Source of the DNA: an uncultured Bacteroidota bacterium
GTDB lineage: Bacteria > Bacteroidota > Bacteroidia > Chitinophagales > Chitinophagaceae
NCBI GenBank assembly: GCA_903882805.1
Contig: CAIRYK010000015.1
Span: 1 to 64,000, forward strand
Direction: 5' to 3'
Length of the DNA: 64,000 bases
In this document: positions 36,046 to 44,518 of the stretch, piece after piece
Position numbering within the stretch: position 1 is the first letter of the stretch
How the letters are laid out: each line of letters opens with the position of its first letter
Made by a program: the position numbers and the translations under genes
Notes under the pieces: generated by a model
The model's input: the letters and a program-made list of their open reading frames with translations, nothing else
Databases searched by the model: none
What the model was told of the DNA's origin: nothing

Positions 36046-36724
36046 ATCTTAAGCGACTTTTAATTGATATTACATGAAAAATATGCAACCTTTGCGTCGC
36101 GCAGTGGTTATTAACCACATATAACACAACTGCAATACTGAAATCAAACAACATTAGTCACTTTTAAACAACCACTTTAGTAAATATATAACTAAGCAAA
36201 AAACATTAACAAAAAATAATTATAATTAATAACTTCAACAAAAGTAATGTTGATTGAATTTATTAAAAAACAGTACTATCTAATAAAGTACGAACCACAC
36301 CGGGAATACCATCATACCACAACCACACACGAGTTATCCCGCCCGCTACTTTATCAATAAAACATAGCAAACCTAACTTGCTATCTATTACCGTAGTGTT
36401 TATTTTTTTGTTATCGGCAGAGTCGATTGTCGTTGTTTTTTAATTTAACGACACGATACTAATACTGTCATAAATAAAAGTAATACTAACTGCAGTCTTT
36501 CTAAGCTGTTTGATACTATATTACCACATAAATTTGATAAAGAAACGTAGTAACTGTTTCTTGCTAACTCATAATAAACACAAAGCTTGTGTATTATATC
36601 TGTGTATTTGAAAACTATAACCCAAAAAACGATAACTAAAATATAGCTTCTTATTTTAAAAAAACACAATAAGCTGCGCCAAAACAAAACGAGTCACCTT
36701 AAAAAACAAACTAGTTTTCACTTA
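36046..36724. other. 679-bp AT-rich gap with no supported gene
   Basis: I see only short structures: a 7-bp hairpin (ATAGCAA at 36364-36370, TTGCTAT at 36378-36384) and AT-rich runs. An 80-codon minus-strand frame at 36445-36687 lacks any family feature and looks accidental. The gap may contain an undetected small RNA or a long leader of the next gene; there is no clear promoter. Confidence 0.5.
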
Positions 36725-39058
36725 ATGAAAAGGAAACGCACCAAAATAACATTATTAGGCATTGTATTTTTTGCATATGGATTTTCGAGTTTAATATATC
36801 AGGTCGCCTGGCAACGCATTCTTACATTGTATTACAGTGTAGAAAACATCTCTACAACGCTCATAGTATGTGTTTATATGCTTGGCCTTGGATTGGGGGC
36901 TATTATTGGCGGCAAGTTGGCTGAACAGACTAAGCACAAGATAGGCTTGTACTTTGCCATCGAACTTCTCATTGGTTTATTTGGCTATATAAGTTTGCCG
37001 TTTCTAGAATTTCTTGGGCGAAACACAGCAGGTTCAGGCTACCTGGTATCTTCATTTTGTATGTTTTCATTTTTGTGCATTCCTACTTTGCTCATGGGCA
37101 TGACGCTACCCCTACTCACCAAAATTTACAACAGCATAGTACATAACTTTCTACAAAGCATTAGCTATTTATACTTCATCAATACTATTGGGGCATCAGT
37201 TGGCGCGCTAATTACCAGTTTTGTATTAATTTCTTTTTGGGGTCTCGACACTAGTATTTATATAGCTGCGGCAATTAACATATCTATTGCTTTATTAACC
37301 TTCCTTAATAGGCATAAGTTCGATGCACCTGTTGTAAACACCGCGTCACCCCAAACAATGAATGAAGCCGAAGAAGCGCCACCACCAGTGGGTCAGCGGT
37401 TTGACAATGTCAATACTGCCTTTTTTATAGTATTTATTACTGGTTTTATAGCAATAGGATATGAAATCATTTGGTTCAGACTACTTAGCGTTATCGTAAA
37501 GGCATCGCCTTACGCCTTTTCTTCTATACTTTTCGTTTACCTAATGGGAATTGCCTTGGGCAGCTACCTCATGAACAGGCGACTTAGAAATAACACCACT
37601 ACAAATAAAAAGAACTTATTTTTCATTTTACAGGTAGCTCTTGCACTTTTTGTATTGTTATCAGTTACCGGTTATTATCTTCTCGTTAAACATGTACCGA
37701 TTTTCAACAGATTGAGCGCCTTCTCTTTTGGTCATCCCCTCCACCCTCCAATGATCAAACCAACTGCCTATACGCCATATGAACTATTAAAATGGATATG
37801 GTGCGTTGGCGATATTATATTCTGGCCAATGATTTTTGTACTTGTACCTACGATGATAATGGGTGCAAGTTTCCCGCTGATTACCTCCATTTCGTACAAA
37901 AACAATAAAGAAGGCGCCAGCGTAGGGTCTATATACTTTTACAATATACTTGGTAATGTAGCAGGCGGCTTGGCTACCGGTTTTGTTTTCTTGCATTATA
38001 TGGGCACCGAATACTCGCTGCTTACTCTTTCGCTCATTGGTCTGCTGTTCATTTTCTTCACCGGCAATACTCGATTCATTCCAAGCATAAGCGGCAAATT
38101 GATATTTTTTATTACAACTGTCATTGCTTTTTTCCTTGCCTTTCCAGGCAAAGAAGATATCTACTTTTTAATTCACAATAAGCCAATTTACAACGTTCAT
38201 GAACGTAAAATAATTGAAGAGGGAGTAGATGGAGTAGTAGCCCTCCACGAGCACAACGATAGCCTCAGCGCCGTAATAAACGGCACAGGACATGGAGGAC
38301 GACCCTATGTGGGCTTTTATTACGAAGCCGACATAGCGCTAAGCTATAGGAAGGAAATCAATAATGCCTTGGTAATTGGTTTTGGTACGGGTTCTACTGT
38401 CGAGGCGCTATTAAAACTAAATCCACAACCGCAAATAACATTGGTGGAACTGAGCGAGACATTAATAAAGGCGCTCGATCAGATTGAAATAATGAAGCAA
38501 ATTATACATCACAAAAATGTGAACCTGATTTATGCCGATGGCAGAAAATTCCTCTATAATTCCCCTGACAAATTTGATGCAATATTGATGGATCCGCTTA
38601 TTTCCTCAACATCTTACAGCAACAATATATATTCTAAAGAGTTTTTTACGCTTATTAAAGAACATCTAAACCCCGGCGGGGTTACAATGTGCTATACAGA
38701 TGAGCCTGTAATAATACCTAAAACCATTGCAAGTGTTTTCGCAGACATGGCTCAGTATAATTATTTTTGTATAGCATCTAATTCAAAACTTAATCCTGAC
38801 AATGAGAAACGCGACTTGCTGTTTACAGCATACGACCCTATAATGCATGAAGCATTGCGCAACCATGCAAAAAAAGACAGCCTGAAATCTTACCCCATTT
38901 CAAGAGCGCAAGTATTAGCAGAAACCCGCATGTTTCCTATAAATGAAGATTATAAACCCAGATGCGAATACTATATCGGCATAAAAGTTCTTCGTAGAAC
39001 AATTTATGACGAGGGATTATTAAATGCCATCAATCATGTTAATTCAGCCAAACCCTAA
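36725..39058 (+). CDS. Membrane protein fused to a spermidine-synthase-like methyltransferase-fold domain
   Basis: The 777-residue protein has an N-terminal region of about a dozen hydrophobic helices in two halves (about 8-200 and 230-500). A C-terminal Rossmann domain of the SpeE type follows (about 520-770) with VIGFGTGSTVEALLK as the nucleotide-type glycine loop, an acidic residue at VELSE, and the DAILMDPL strand. Proteins of this fused class are widespread. Whether they make polyamines is often unproven, and the Asp pair expected for aminopropyl transfer is not obvious here. It follows the two-component system after 679 bp and shares its AT-rich composition. Confidence 0.85.
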   Translation: MKRKRTKITLLGIVFFAYGFSSLIYQVAWQRILTLYYSVENISTTLIVCVYMLGLGLGAIIGGKLAEQTKHKIGLYFAIELLIGLFGYISLPFLEFLGRNTAGSGYLVSSFCMFSFLCIPTLLMGMTLPLLTKIYNSIVHNFLQSISYLYFINTIGASVGALITSFVLISFWGLDTSIYIAAAINISIALLTFLNRHKFDAPVVNTASPQTMNEAEEAPPPVGQRFDNVNTAFFIVFITGFIAIGYEIIWFRLLSVIVKASPYAFSSILFVYLMGIALGSYLMNRRLRNNTTTNKKNLFFILQVALALFVLLSVTGYYLLVKHVPIFNRLSAFSFGHPLHPPMIKPTAYTPYELLKWIWCVGDIIFWPMIFVLVPTMIMGASFPLITSISYKNNKEGASVGSIYFYNILGNVAGGLATGFVFLHYMGTEYSLLTLSLIGLLFIFFTGNTRFIPSISGKLIFFITTVIAFFLAFPGKEDIYFLIHNKPIYNVHERKIIEEGVDGVVALHEHNDSLSAVINGTGHGGRPYVGFYYEADIALSYRKEINNALVIGFGTGSTVEALLKLNPQPQITLVELSETLIKALDQIEIMKQIIHHKNVNLIYADGRKFLYNSPDKFDAILMDPLISSTSYSNNIYSKEFFTLIKEHLNPGGVTMCYTDEPVIIPKTIASVFADMAQYNYFCIASNSKLNPDNEKRDLLFTAYDPIMHEALRNHAKKDSLKSYPISRAQVLAETRMFPINEDYKPRCEYYIGIKVLRRTIYDEGLLNAINHVNSAKP

Positions 39059-39060
39059 TA

Positions 39061-39095
39061 CGCTTATGCAAACTTGTCTTAGTTTTGCATAAGCG
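39061..39095 (+). terminator. Terminator after the fused spermidine-synthase-like gene
   Basis: A 12-bp perfect stem (CGCTTATGCAAA at 39061-39072, complement at 39084-39095) with an 11-nt loop starts two bases past the stop codon. Only a short T-run follows. Confidence 0.7.
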
Positions 39096-39160
39096 TTTAC
39101 ATGAACGTTGTTCTGTTTTGCCGAACTATCAACTTAACAATCACTACAACAGTACAATAT

Positions 39161-39298
39161 ATGGGTCTTGCCGAAAAACTATTAATGATTCTTATCGGAG
39201 CGTTTTTTGTATTAACCATTATTTTTTTGATTGGCTATGCCATAAAACAACCTTATAGCCTTGCCAACCTGAAGAAAAATACCGACGAAATGAAATAG
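39161..39298 (+). CDS. Small single-pass membrane protein
   Basis: The 45-residue peptide starts MGLAEKLLMILIGAFFVLT. One membrane helix (about 6-30) is followed by a short polar tail (QPYSLANLKKNTDEMK). I preferred the ATG at 39161 to a frame opening at 39101, which begins right at the terminator. No family is recognised. A very strong hairpin lies about 100 bp downstream. Confidence 0.5.
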   Translation: MGLAEKLLMILIGAFFVLTIIFLIGYAIKQPYSLANLKKNTDEMK

Positions 39299-39395
39299 CA
39301 TTACTGCTTAAGCTTTTTGCAAGCAATAGCAGAACAATTTTGTAATATCCTTTGGTCATTTACACTGTATTGATCTAATTAAAGCAAGCGCAAAT

Positions 39396-39437
39396 AACGC
39401 TGTGTTTGTAAAGTATCTACTTTACAAACACAGCGTT
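39396..39437. terminator. Very strong perfect hairpin
   Basis: Two 20-bp arms (39396-39415 and 39418-39437) are perfect complements with a 2-base centre, beginning AACGCTGTG. It may be a bidirectional terminator of the small membrane-protein gene, or a protein-binding palindrome. It is 125 bp upstream of fabI. Confidence 0.6.
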
Positions 39438-39561
39438 TAGTAAACTTCCTGTTTTTTTCTACTTTTACCACCTTTATCATCATAACTTTACAGCACGATT
39501 GCGTTTAGTGTAATCAGACCGTTGACAACAAAACTTGTATCATTTTTTGACACCAAAATAT

Positions 39562-40389
39562 ATGTCGCACCAACTACTTAAAGGAAAAAAAGGAATCATT
39601 TTCGGCGCGCTCGACGAGCGTTCCATTGCATGGAAAACTGCGCTTGCTGCAGTGGCCGAAGGCGCTGAAATTGTTCTTACCAACGCCCCTATTGCGTTGC
39701 GTATGGGCAAAATAAACGAACTGGCTACACAGTGTAATGCAAAAGTCATTGCAGCCGACGCCACAAGTGTGGCAGACCTTGACAACCTGATGCAAAAAAG
39801 CATGGAAGTTCTGGGCGGCAAAATGGACTTCATTTTGCACAGCATAGGCATGTCGCCAAATGTGCGCAAGAGTATAGAATACACCAATACCAATTACGAT
39901 AACTTCTTGAAAACACTGGATATTTCAGGTTTGTCGCTGCATAAAGTGCTGCAAAGCGCTATGAAGGCTGATGCTATAAACGAATGGGGATCGGTAGTGG
40001 CGCTGAGCTATATTGCGGCTCAACGCACTTTTCCTGGCTATAACGATATGGCCGACGCTAAGGCGCTGCTGGAAAGCATCACCCGTAGTTTTGGTTACCA
40101 ATATGGCTTTGCTAAGAAAGTTAGGGTAAACACTATATCTCAAAGCCCTACTATTACAACTGCTGGTTCGGGCGTGTCGGGCTTCGATGTGTTTTACCAT
40201 TATGCCGAAAAAATGTCGCCATTAGGCAATGCAAGCGGTGAAGATTGCGCCAACTTCTGCATTTCTTTGTTTAGCGACTATACACGCATGATAACGATGC
40301 AAAACCTGTTCCACGACGGAGGTTTCTCTAACACAGGCGTTAGCCAGCGATTGATAGAAGACCTTAATGCTGCAAACGGAGCAGTATAA
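39562..40389 (+). CDS. fabI: Enoyl-[acyl-carrier-protein] reductase (NADH), FabI
   Basis: FabI performs the last reduction of each fatty-acid elongation cycle. From the ATG at 39562 the protein has 275 residues. The short-chain dehydrogenase fold shows the atypical nucleotide loop GIIFGALDERSIAW, the SIGMS block, and the catalytic pair Y160 and K167 in the FabI spacing Y-x6-K (GYNDMADAKALLES). The match to Bacteroidota FabI is continuous. An in-frame start nine codons upstream is unlikely. It is a single-gene unit with a terminator after it. Confidence 0.97.
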   Translation: MSHQLLKGKKGIIFGALDERSIAWKTALAAVAEGAEIVLTNAPIALRMGKINELATQCNAKVIAADATSVADLDNLMQKSMEVLGGKMDFILHSIGMSPNVRKSIEYTNTNYDNFLKTLDISGLSLHKVLQSAMKADAINEWGSVVALSYIAAQRTFPGYNDMADAKALLESITRSFGYQYGFAKKVRVNTISQSPTITTAGSGVSGFDVFYHYAEKMSPLGNASGEDCANFCISLFSDYTRMITMQNLFHDGGFSNTGVSQRLIEDLNAANGAV

Positions 40390-40438
40390 CAAGCGCTTTA
40401 TACAACGTAATAAAACAATATAAATACATAATTTTCAA

Positions 40439-40473
40439 CAGCAAATTCCTGATACACTATCAGGAATTTGCTG
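40439..40473 (+). terminator. Terminator after fabI
   Basis: A 16-bp perfect stem (CAGCAAATTCCTGATA at 40439-40454, complement at 40458-40473) with a 3-nt loop lies 50 bp past the fabI stop codon. A short T-rich tract follows. Confidence 0.75.
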
Positions 40474-40558
40474 TATTTCGGAGTAGGGGCAATAATAGGA
40501 TCGCTATGCCGTTTTACTGTTTGTTCACTCTTTTAATTGTATAACTGCATCATTACTT

Positions 40559-41725
40559 ATGCGACTAACGCAACTTAGATTAGCTACCATGACAACAAAT
40601 TCGGCTAAAACCCGCATACTCAAGGCGATAACGTCGGGTGTATTATGTGTGTTATTGGGTTCAACAGCTACTCAGGCACAGGTTACCGGCGGTCAGCATG
40701 CATTCGAATATTTGCGATTATCCAATTCTGCACATGTATCCGCTTCGGGCGGCATCAGTATAGCCAATCCCGGCGAGGATATTTCGTTTGCGCTGCAAAA
40801 CCCATCGATGATGAGGCCCGGGTTGCACAATGAGTTGCAACTGTCGTACAATAATTTTTATGCCGATATCAAGGTGATGAATCTGGCCTATGGCTACCAT
40901 TCACAAAAAATAAACACGTCTTTCTTGCTGGGCGTGCAGTACCTCAACTATGGCTCCTTTACCCAAACCGACGATAAGGGCAATATTAATGGGTCATTCA
41001 AAGCCAATGACTATGCAATAACGCTGGGCGCCTCGCGGCAATACCTGGAACACTGGCGTTACGGCGCCAGCCTGAAACTGGCCAACTCAACATTGGAACA
41101 ATACAAAGCTACGGCGCTGCTGGCCGACATAGGTATTAACTACTACGACACTTCATCGTTGTGGGATTTTGGCGTTACCGCCAAAAATATGGGAATAATG
41201 CTGCAAAAATACAACCCCAATAACACTGCCGAGCCCATGCCTTTTGATTTGCAGCTGGGCGTGTCGCGCAAGTTTAAGCACCTGCCATTGCGCCTGTTTG
41301 CTACGCTGCACCACCTGTACCAGTGGGATGTGCGCTATAACAATCCCGCCGACCTATCGGGAACTAACGCACTAGGCCAAAACGATACTACAGTAGATAA
41401 CGACTCGCACTTTGCAGACAAACTATTCCGTCATTTTATTTTTGGCGCAGAGATAACGCTGGGTAAGCGTCTGGTAGTAACCGGCTCTTACAACTATATG
41501 CAGCGCAAGGAAATGGCGCTATCTACACGCCCTGGACTCGCAGGATTTGCATTTGGCGCTGGTCTTTACCTTAATAAGTTTCAGGTGCATTATGGCCGAA
41601 CTTTCTACCATGTATCAGGCCCCTACAACGAGCTTAGCTTCACTATGGCTTTCAATAAGCTGATAGGTATAGGCAAGGGTGGAGAGAAAATACACTGGAA
41701 TACGGAATACCCAGATTGGGAATAA
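40559..41725 (+). CDS. porQ: Type IX secretion system protein PorQ
   Basis: PorQ is an outer-membrane beta-barrel of the PorU-PorV-PorQ-PorZ attachment complex, which handles T9SS cargo at the surface. The protein has 388 residues with a signal peptide (cleavage near TQAQ). The mature start VTGGQHAFEYLRLSNSAHVSASGG is the family signature, followed by alternating amphipathic strands and the terminal MAFNKLIG-type strand. An ATG at 40589 gives a shorter signal peptide and is an equally plausible start. Its presence fits the two T9SS cargo genes in this window (21059-27373 and 44519-52192), although no other T9SS component lies nearby. Confidence 0.88.
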   Translation: MRLTQLRLATMTTNSAKTRILKAITSGVLCVLLGSTATQAQVTGGQHAFEYLRLSNSAHVSASGGISIANPGEDISFALQNPSMMRPGLHNELQLSYNNFYADIKVMNLAYGYHSQKINTSFLLGVQYLNYGSFTQTDDKGNINGSFKANDYAITLGASRQYLEHWRYGASLKLANSTLEQYKATALLADIGINYYDTSSLWDFGVTAKNMGIMLQKYNPNNTAEPMPFDLQLGVSRKFKHLPLRLFATLHHLYQWDVRYNNPADLSGTNALGQNDTTVDNDSHFADKLFRHFIFGAEITLGKRLVVTGSYNYMQRKEMALSTRPGLAGFAFGAGLYLNKFQVHYGRTFYHVSGPYNELSFTMAFNKLIGIGKGGEKIHWNTEYPDWE

Positions 41726-41740
41726 TACCTGAAAATACCG

Positions 41741-42334
41741 TTACAAATAATAACGCATCATTGGTCGGTTGCGCGATGTCTGGTCTGCAATTACAAAGCC
41801 AGCGCGTTCAAAAGTCTTGTACAATCCTATCCATGCAAACGAATCAGGCAGAGGTTCCTTGGTGGGTATAGTGGGATAGCCTTCTAATACTGCGATTCCA
41901 CGTTGGCTCGCAAGATCTATCACACCTTTAAGCAATGCAACAGATAAGCCCATTCGCCTGAACTGTTTATGTATAAAAAAACACGAAACAGACCACACCG
42001 CCTTATCATCGATGCGCTTGTGTACGCGCGAACGTTCTATTTTCAGGTAATGTTCACGGGGAGCTACTGCGCACCACCCTACTGCAATGCCGTCGCAAAC
42101 GGCCAGAACGCCCGTGGGCAAATCGCTCCATACCAGTTGCTTTAGTGCGCCTTTGTTGCCGCCATCTGTTTTGCCGTTAATAAACGCTGCTTTATTCAGC
42201 CGAAAATACATGCACCAGCAATTGCCGCAGGCGCCGCGTTCTCCAAACAACTCCACCAGTAGCGCCCAATTATCCTTAGTCAGCCATTCGTAGGTTATTC
42301 CTTGCAATGAATCACTATTGGGTATATAATTCAT
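41741..42334 (-). CDS. GNAT family N-acetyltransferase
   Basis: The 197-residue GNAT-fold protein shows the acetyl-CoA-binding core around VWSVSCFFIHKQFRRMGLSVALLKG (motif A, Q/RxxGxG/A-like). The N-terminal Cys cluster CGNCWCMYFRL is typical of a subgroup of small acetyltransferases. The substrate is unknown. It converges with porQ, 15 bp apart, and lies 11 bp downstream of the RDD gene in the same direction, so the two may be co-transcribed. Confidence 0.88.
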   Translation of the reverse strand: MNYIPNSDSLQGITYEWLTKDNWALLVELFGERGACGNCWCMYFRLNKAAFINGKTDGGNKGALKQLVWSDLPTGVLAVCDGIAVGWCAVAPREHYLKIERSRVHKRIDDKAVWSVSCFFIHKQFRRMGLSVALLKGVIDLASQRGIAVLEGYPTIPTKEPLPDSFAWIGLYKTFERAGFVIADQTSRNRPMMRYYL

Positions 42335-42345
42335 GGGGCTGCAGA

Positions 42346-42786
42346 TTACGCCCTTACTACCAAAGCCCCGGCCAACTTATCGTGGAGGGTTTGGCTTTTA
42401 TCGTCCCACAACATCATAAAATAACCGAACAGCAACAATATAGTAGATATCCATTTGGCGAAATGACGACCAGTAGCCTGACCGAAAGTGAGTTTGCCGC
42501 CATTCATATTGGTAACCTTTATGCCCAACGCTTTTTTACCTATAGTTGCCTGGCTATTACCTGATTCCTGCAGTGCAAAATAAAGCCAACCTATTACTCC
42601 ATTCACTACTGTAGTTATGGGATTATAACCACCCCAAAAACTGGCAGAGCTACCAAAAACTGCGCCTACAATTAGACCAGCAACGCCAACAATCAGACCA
42701 TCTAAAAGCGATGCGCCGAGGCGCTGGCCAAAGGTGGCAGGCGTAACTGTTTGCTCCGGGAAAATAGAATAATCAAGAGGCTCCAT
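42346..42786 (-). CDS. RDD family membrane protein
   Basis: The 146-residue protein has three hydrophobic segments (about 26-46, 58-74 and 112-127). The RDD pattern is visible: R22 with D29 in QRLGASLLDGLI, the loop ATIGKKALGIKVTN, and DDKSQTLHDKLAGALVV at the end. RDD proteins have been linked to small-solute or ion transport but their role is usually unknown. It precedes the GNAT gene by 11 bp. Confidence 0.88.
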   Translation of the reverse strand: MEPLDYSIFPEQTVTPATFGQRLGASLLDGLIVGVAGLIVGAVFGSSASFWGGYNPITTVVNGVIGWLYFALQESGNSQATIGKKALGIKVTNMNGGKLTFGQATGRHFAKWISTILLLFGYFMMLWDDKSQTLHDKLAGALVVRA

Positions 42787-42857
42787 AAGTAGAATATTTA
42801 CAATAAACGTAGCGCTATTTTTTCATAATTCATAGCGCTTTGGTGCAAAAATAAAAA

Positions 42858-42908
42858 GATAATAGCTAATGCGGCAAACCATCAAAATGCCCGGCATTAG
42901 CTATTATC
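42858..42908 (-). terminator. Terminator after sdaA
   Basis: A 15-bp perfect stem (GATAATAGCTAATGC at 42858-42872, complement at 42894-42908) with a 21-nt loop. On the minus strand it is followed by a T-rich tract (42857-42846). It lies 32 bp past the sdaA stop codon. Confidence 0.85.
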
Positions 42909-42940
42909 CAATGAAAAAACTGAATTAATAAACCTGTTTA

Positions 42941-44365
42941 TTAGCACTCGCTTAAGCCTAAAGGAACCTGCATAGCCAGTCCGCCTTCGGCTGTTTCTTT
43001 GTATTTGTTGTTCATATCCTGCGCAGTTTCCCACATAGTGTTCACTACATTATCCAGCGATATGCGGGCGTTGTTAGGGTTACTTTGCAACGCTAGTTGC
43101 GATGCTGTAATCGCTTTTATTGCGCCCATTGTGTTTCGCTCTATACAAGGCACCTGCACCAGTCCGCCTACAGGGTCGCAAGTAAGGCCTAAGTGATGCT
43201 CCATGGCAATTTCCGCTGCCATCAGACACTGCCGTACCGAACCGCCCAACGCCTCTGTAAGCGCCGCCGCCGCCATAGACGATGATACGCCTATCTCTGC
43301 CTGGCACCCGCCCATTGCTGCGCTTAGTGTGGCTCCCTTCTTGAATATGCAACCTATCTCAGATGCCGTAAGTAAAAACCTGATTATTTTATCTTCGTCG
43401 TAACCGTTGCAAAAGGCAATGAAATACTGCAACACCGCCGGCACAACGCCAGCGGCGCCATTGGTAGGCGCCGTAACAACCCTACTAAATGACGCATTCT
43501 CTTCGTTTACAGCCAATGCAAAACAACTCACCCAGTCGAGCGTAGTGATAAACGAATTGCCTCCGGAACTCAGCAATTTTATCCACTCGTCGTAGCTGTT
43601 GTAGATGCGACCATCTATCAGTCGTTTGTTCATGTCGTAGGCTCTGCGCACCACGTTCAGTCCGCCTGGTAGCGTGCCGCCTATGTGGCAACCGCGGTAG
43701 GTGCAATCACGCATGGCTTCCCATATAGCCCATACCCCTTTACGGGTTTCTTCTTCGCTTCGCCACGTCTTTTCGTTTGCCATCACTACTTCCGATATGC
43801 TCAGCCCTGTTTCTATACAGGCCTCTAAAAGCGTATCGGCAATGGTGACCGGATAAGGAAGCTCCACAAAATTGCCATCGCCATCCTCTTCGCCTTCCTT
43901 CACCACAAAACCGCCGCCTATAGAATAATAGGTTTCTGCGATCTCTATACCATTACTAAACGACGCCAAAAAAGTAAGCGCATTGGGATGATAGGGTAAG
44001 CTTTCGTCCATAAAAAAAACTACATCTACAGATGGGTCGAAAACAATCACCTTTTCGCCATTGATAGCTATTCGTTTATGTTCATTCAGGTACTCAATGC
44101 GCGGAGTCACTTCGTTTACATCAAATGTTACCGGGTCTTCGCCGCACAAACCCAGCAACACAGCCACGTCGGTGCCGTGTCCCTTTCCTGTTTTAGCCAG
44201 CGAGCCATACAGCAACACTTTTGCCGAGACTAACTCATCAATGCCCTGCATTTTGATAGTGTCTATAAATCGCAGCGCAGCCCTCCAAGGACCAAGCGTA
44301 TGCGAACTGCTGGGGCCTATTCCTATCTTAAAAATATCAAAAACCGATAAACTCTCTTTTTTCAA
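42941..44365 (-). CDS. sdaA: L-serine ammonia-lyase (iron-sulfur type)
   Basis: This enzyme deaminates L-serine to pyruvate and ammonia using a [4Fe-4S] cluster. The 474-residue single-chain form has an N-terminal beta domain ([20 protein letters not shown]) and a C-terminal alpha domain. The cluster Cys residues are seen in the [21 protein letters not shown] and VQVPCIERN segments. The start is TTG at 44365, since an in-frame TAG lies two codons before it and no ATG precedes the conserved first strand. A strong promoter and a palindrome lie 26-74 bp upstream. Confidence 0.95.
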   Translation of the reverse strand: MKKESLSVFDIFKIGIGPSSSHTLGPWRAALRFIDTIKMQGIDELVSAKVLLYGSLAKTGKGHGTDVAVLLGLCGEDPVTFDVNEVTPRIEYLNEHKRIAINGEKVIVFDPSVDVVFFMDESLPYHPNALTFLASFSNGIEIAETYYSIGGGFVVKEGEEDGDGNFVELPYPVTIADTLLEACIETGLSISEVVMANEKTWRSEEETRKGVWAIWEAMRDCTYRGCHIGGTLPGGLNVVRRAYDMNKRLIDGRIYNSYDEWIKLLSSGGNSFITTLDWVSCFALAVNEENASFSRVVTAPTNGAAGVVPAVLQYFIAFCNGYDEDKIIRFLLTASEIGCIFKKGATLSAAMGGCQAEIGVSSSMAAAALTEALGGSVRQCLMAAEIAMEHHLGLTCDPVGGLVQVPCIERNTMGAIKAITASQLALQSNPNNARISLDNVVNTMWETAQDMNNKYKETAEGGLAMQVPLGLSEC

Positions 44366-44390
44366 AACCTATATGTTTAACAATAAAAAT

Positions 44391-44439
44391 GGGGGAAATT
44401 AATTCCCCCAAAGTTACTTGTATCGTGTCGTAAGTCAAA
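44391..44439 (-). promoter_or_regulatory. sdaA promoter with palindrome at the start site
   Basis: On the minus strand TTTG (44439-44436) and TAACTTTG (44416-44409) are 19 bp apart, a full consensus match. Transcription would begin near 44402. Directly over the start lies a palindrome of about 19 bp (44409-44391; GGGGGAA and TTCCCCC arms), which could be an operator or a leader hairpin. Confidence 0.75.
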
Positions 44440-44518
44440 AGTAAAAACTGCGCGCAACCATGTCATTTAGCCTTGATAATACAATTTTAACAGGCTTTCA
44501 ATAAATAGTTTGCTGTCG

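Noticed and set aside
36445-36687. 80-codon minus-strand frame in the 679-bp gap
   Set aside because: It is hydrophobic only because the DNA is AT-rich, with no start context and no recognisable domain.
42787-42940. Palindrome as a mobile-element inverted repeat
   Set aside because: The position directly after sdaA and the following T-run fit a terminator better, and there is no transposase.
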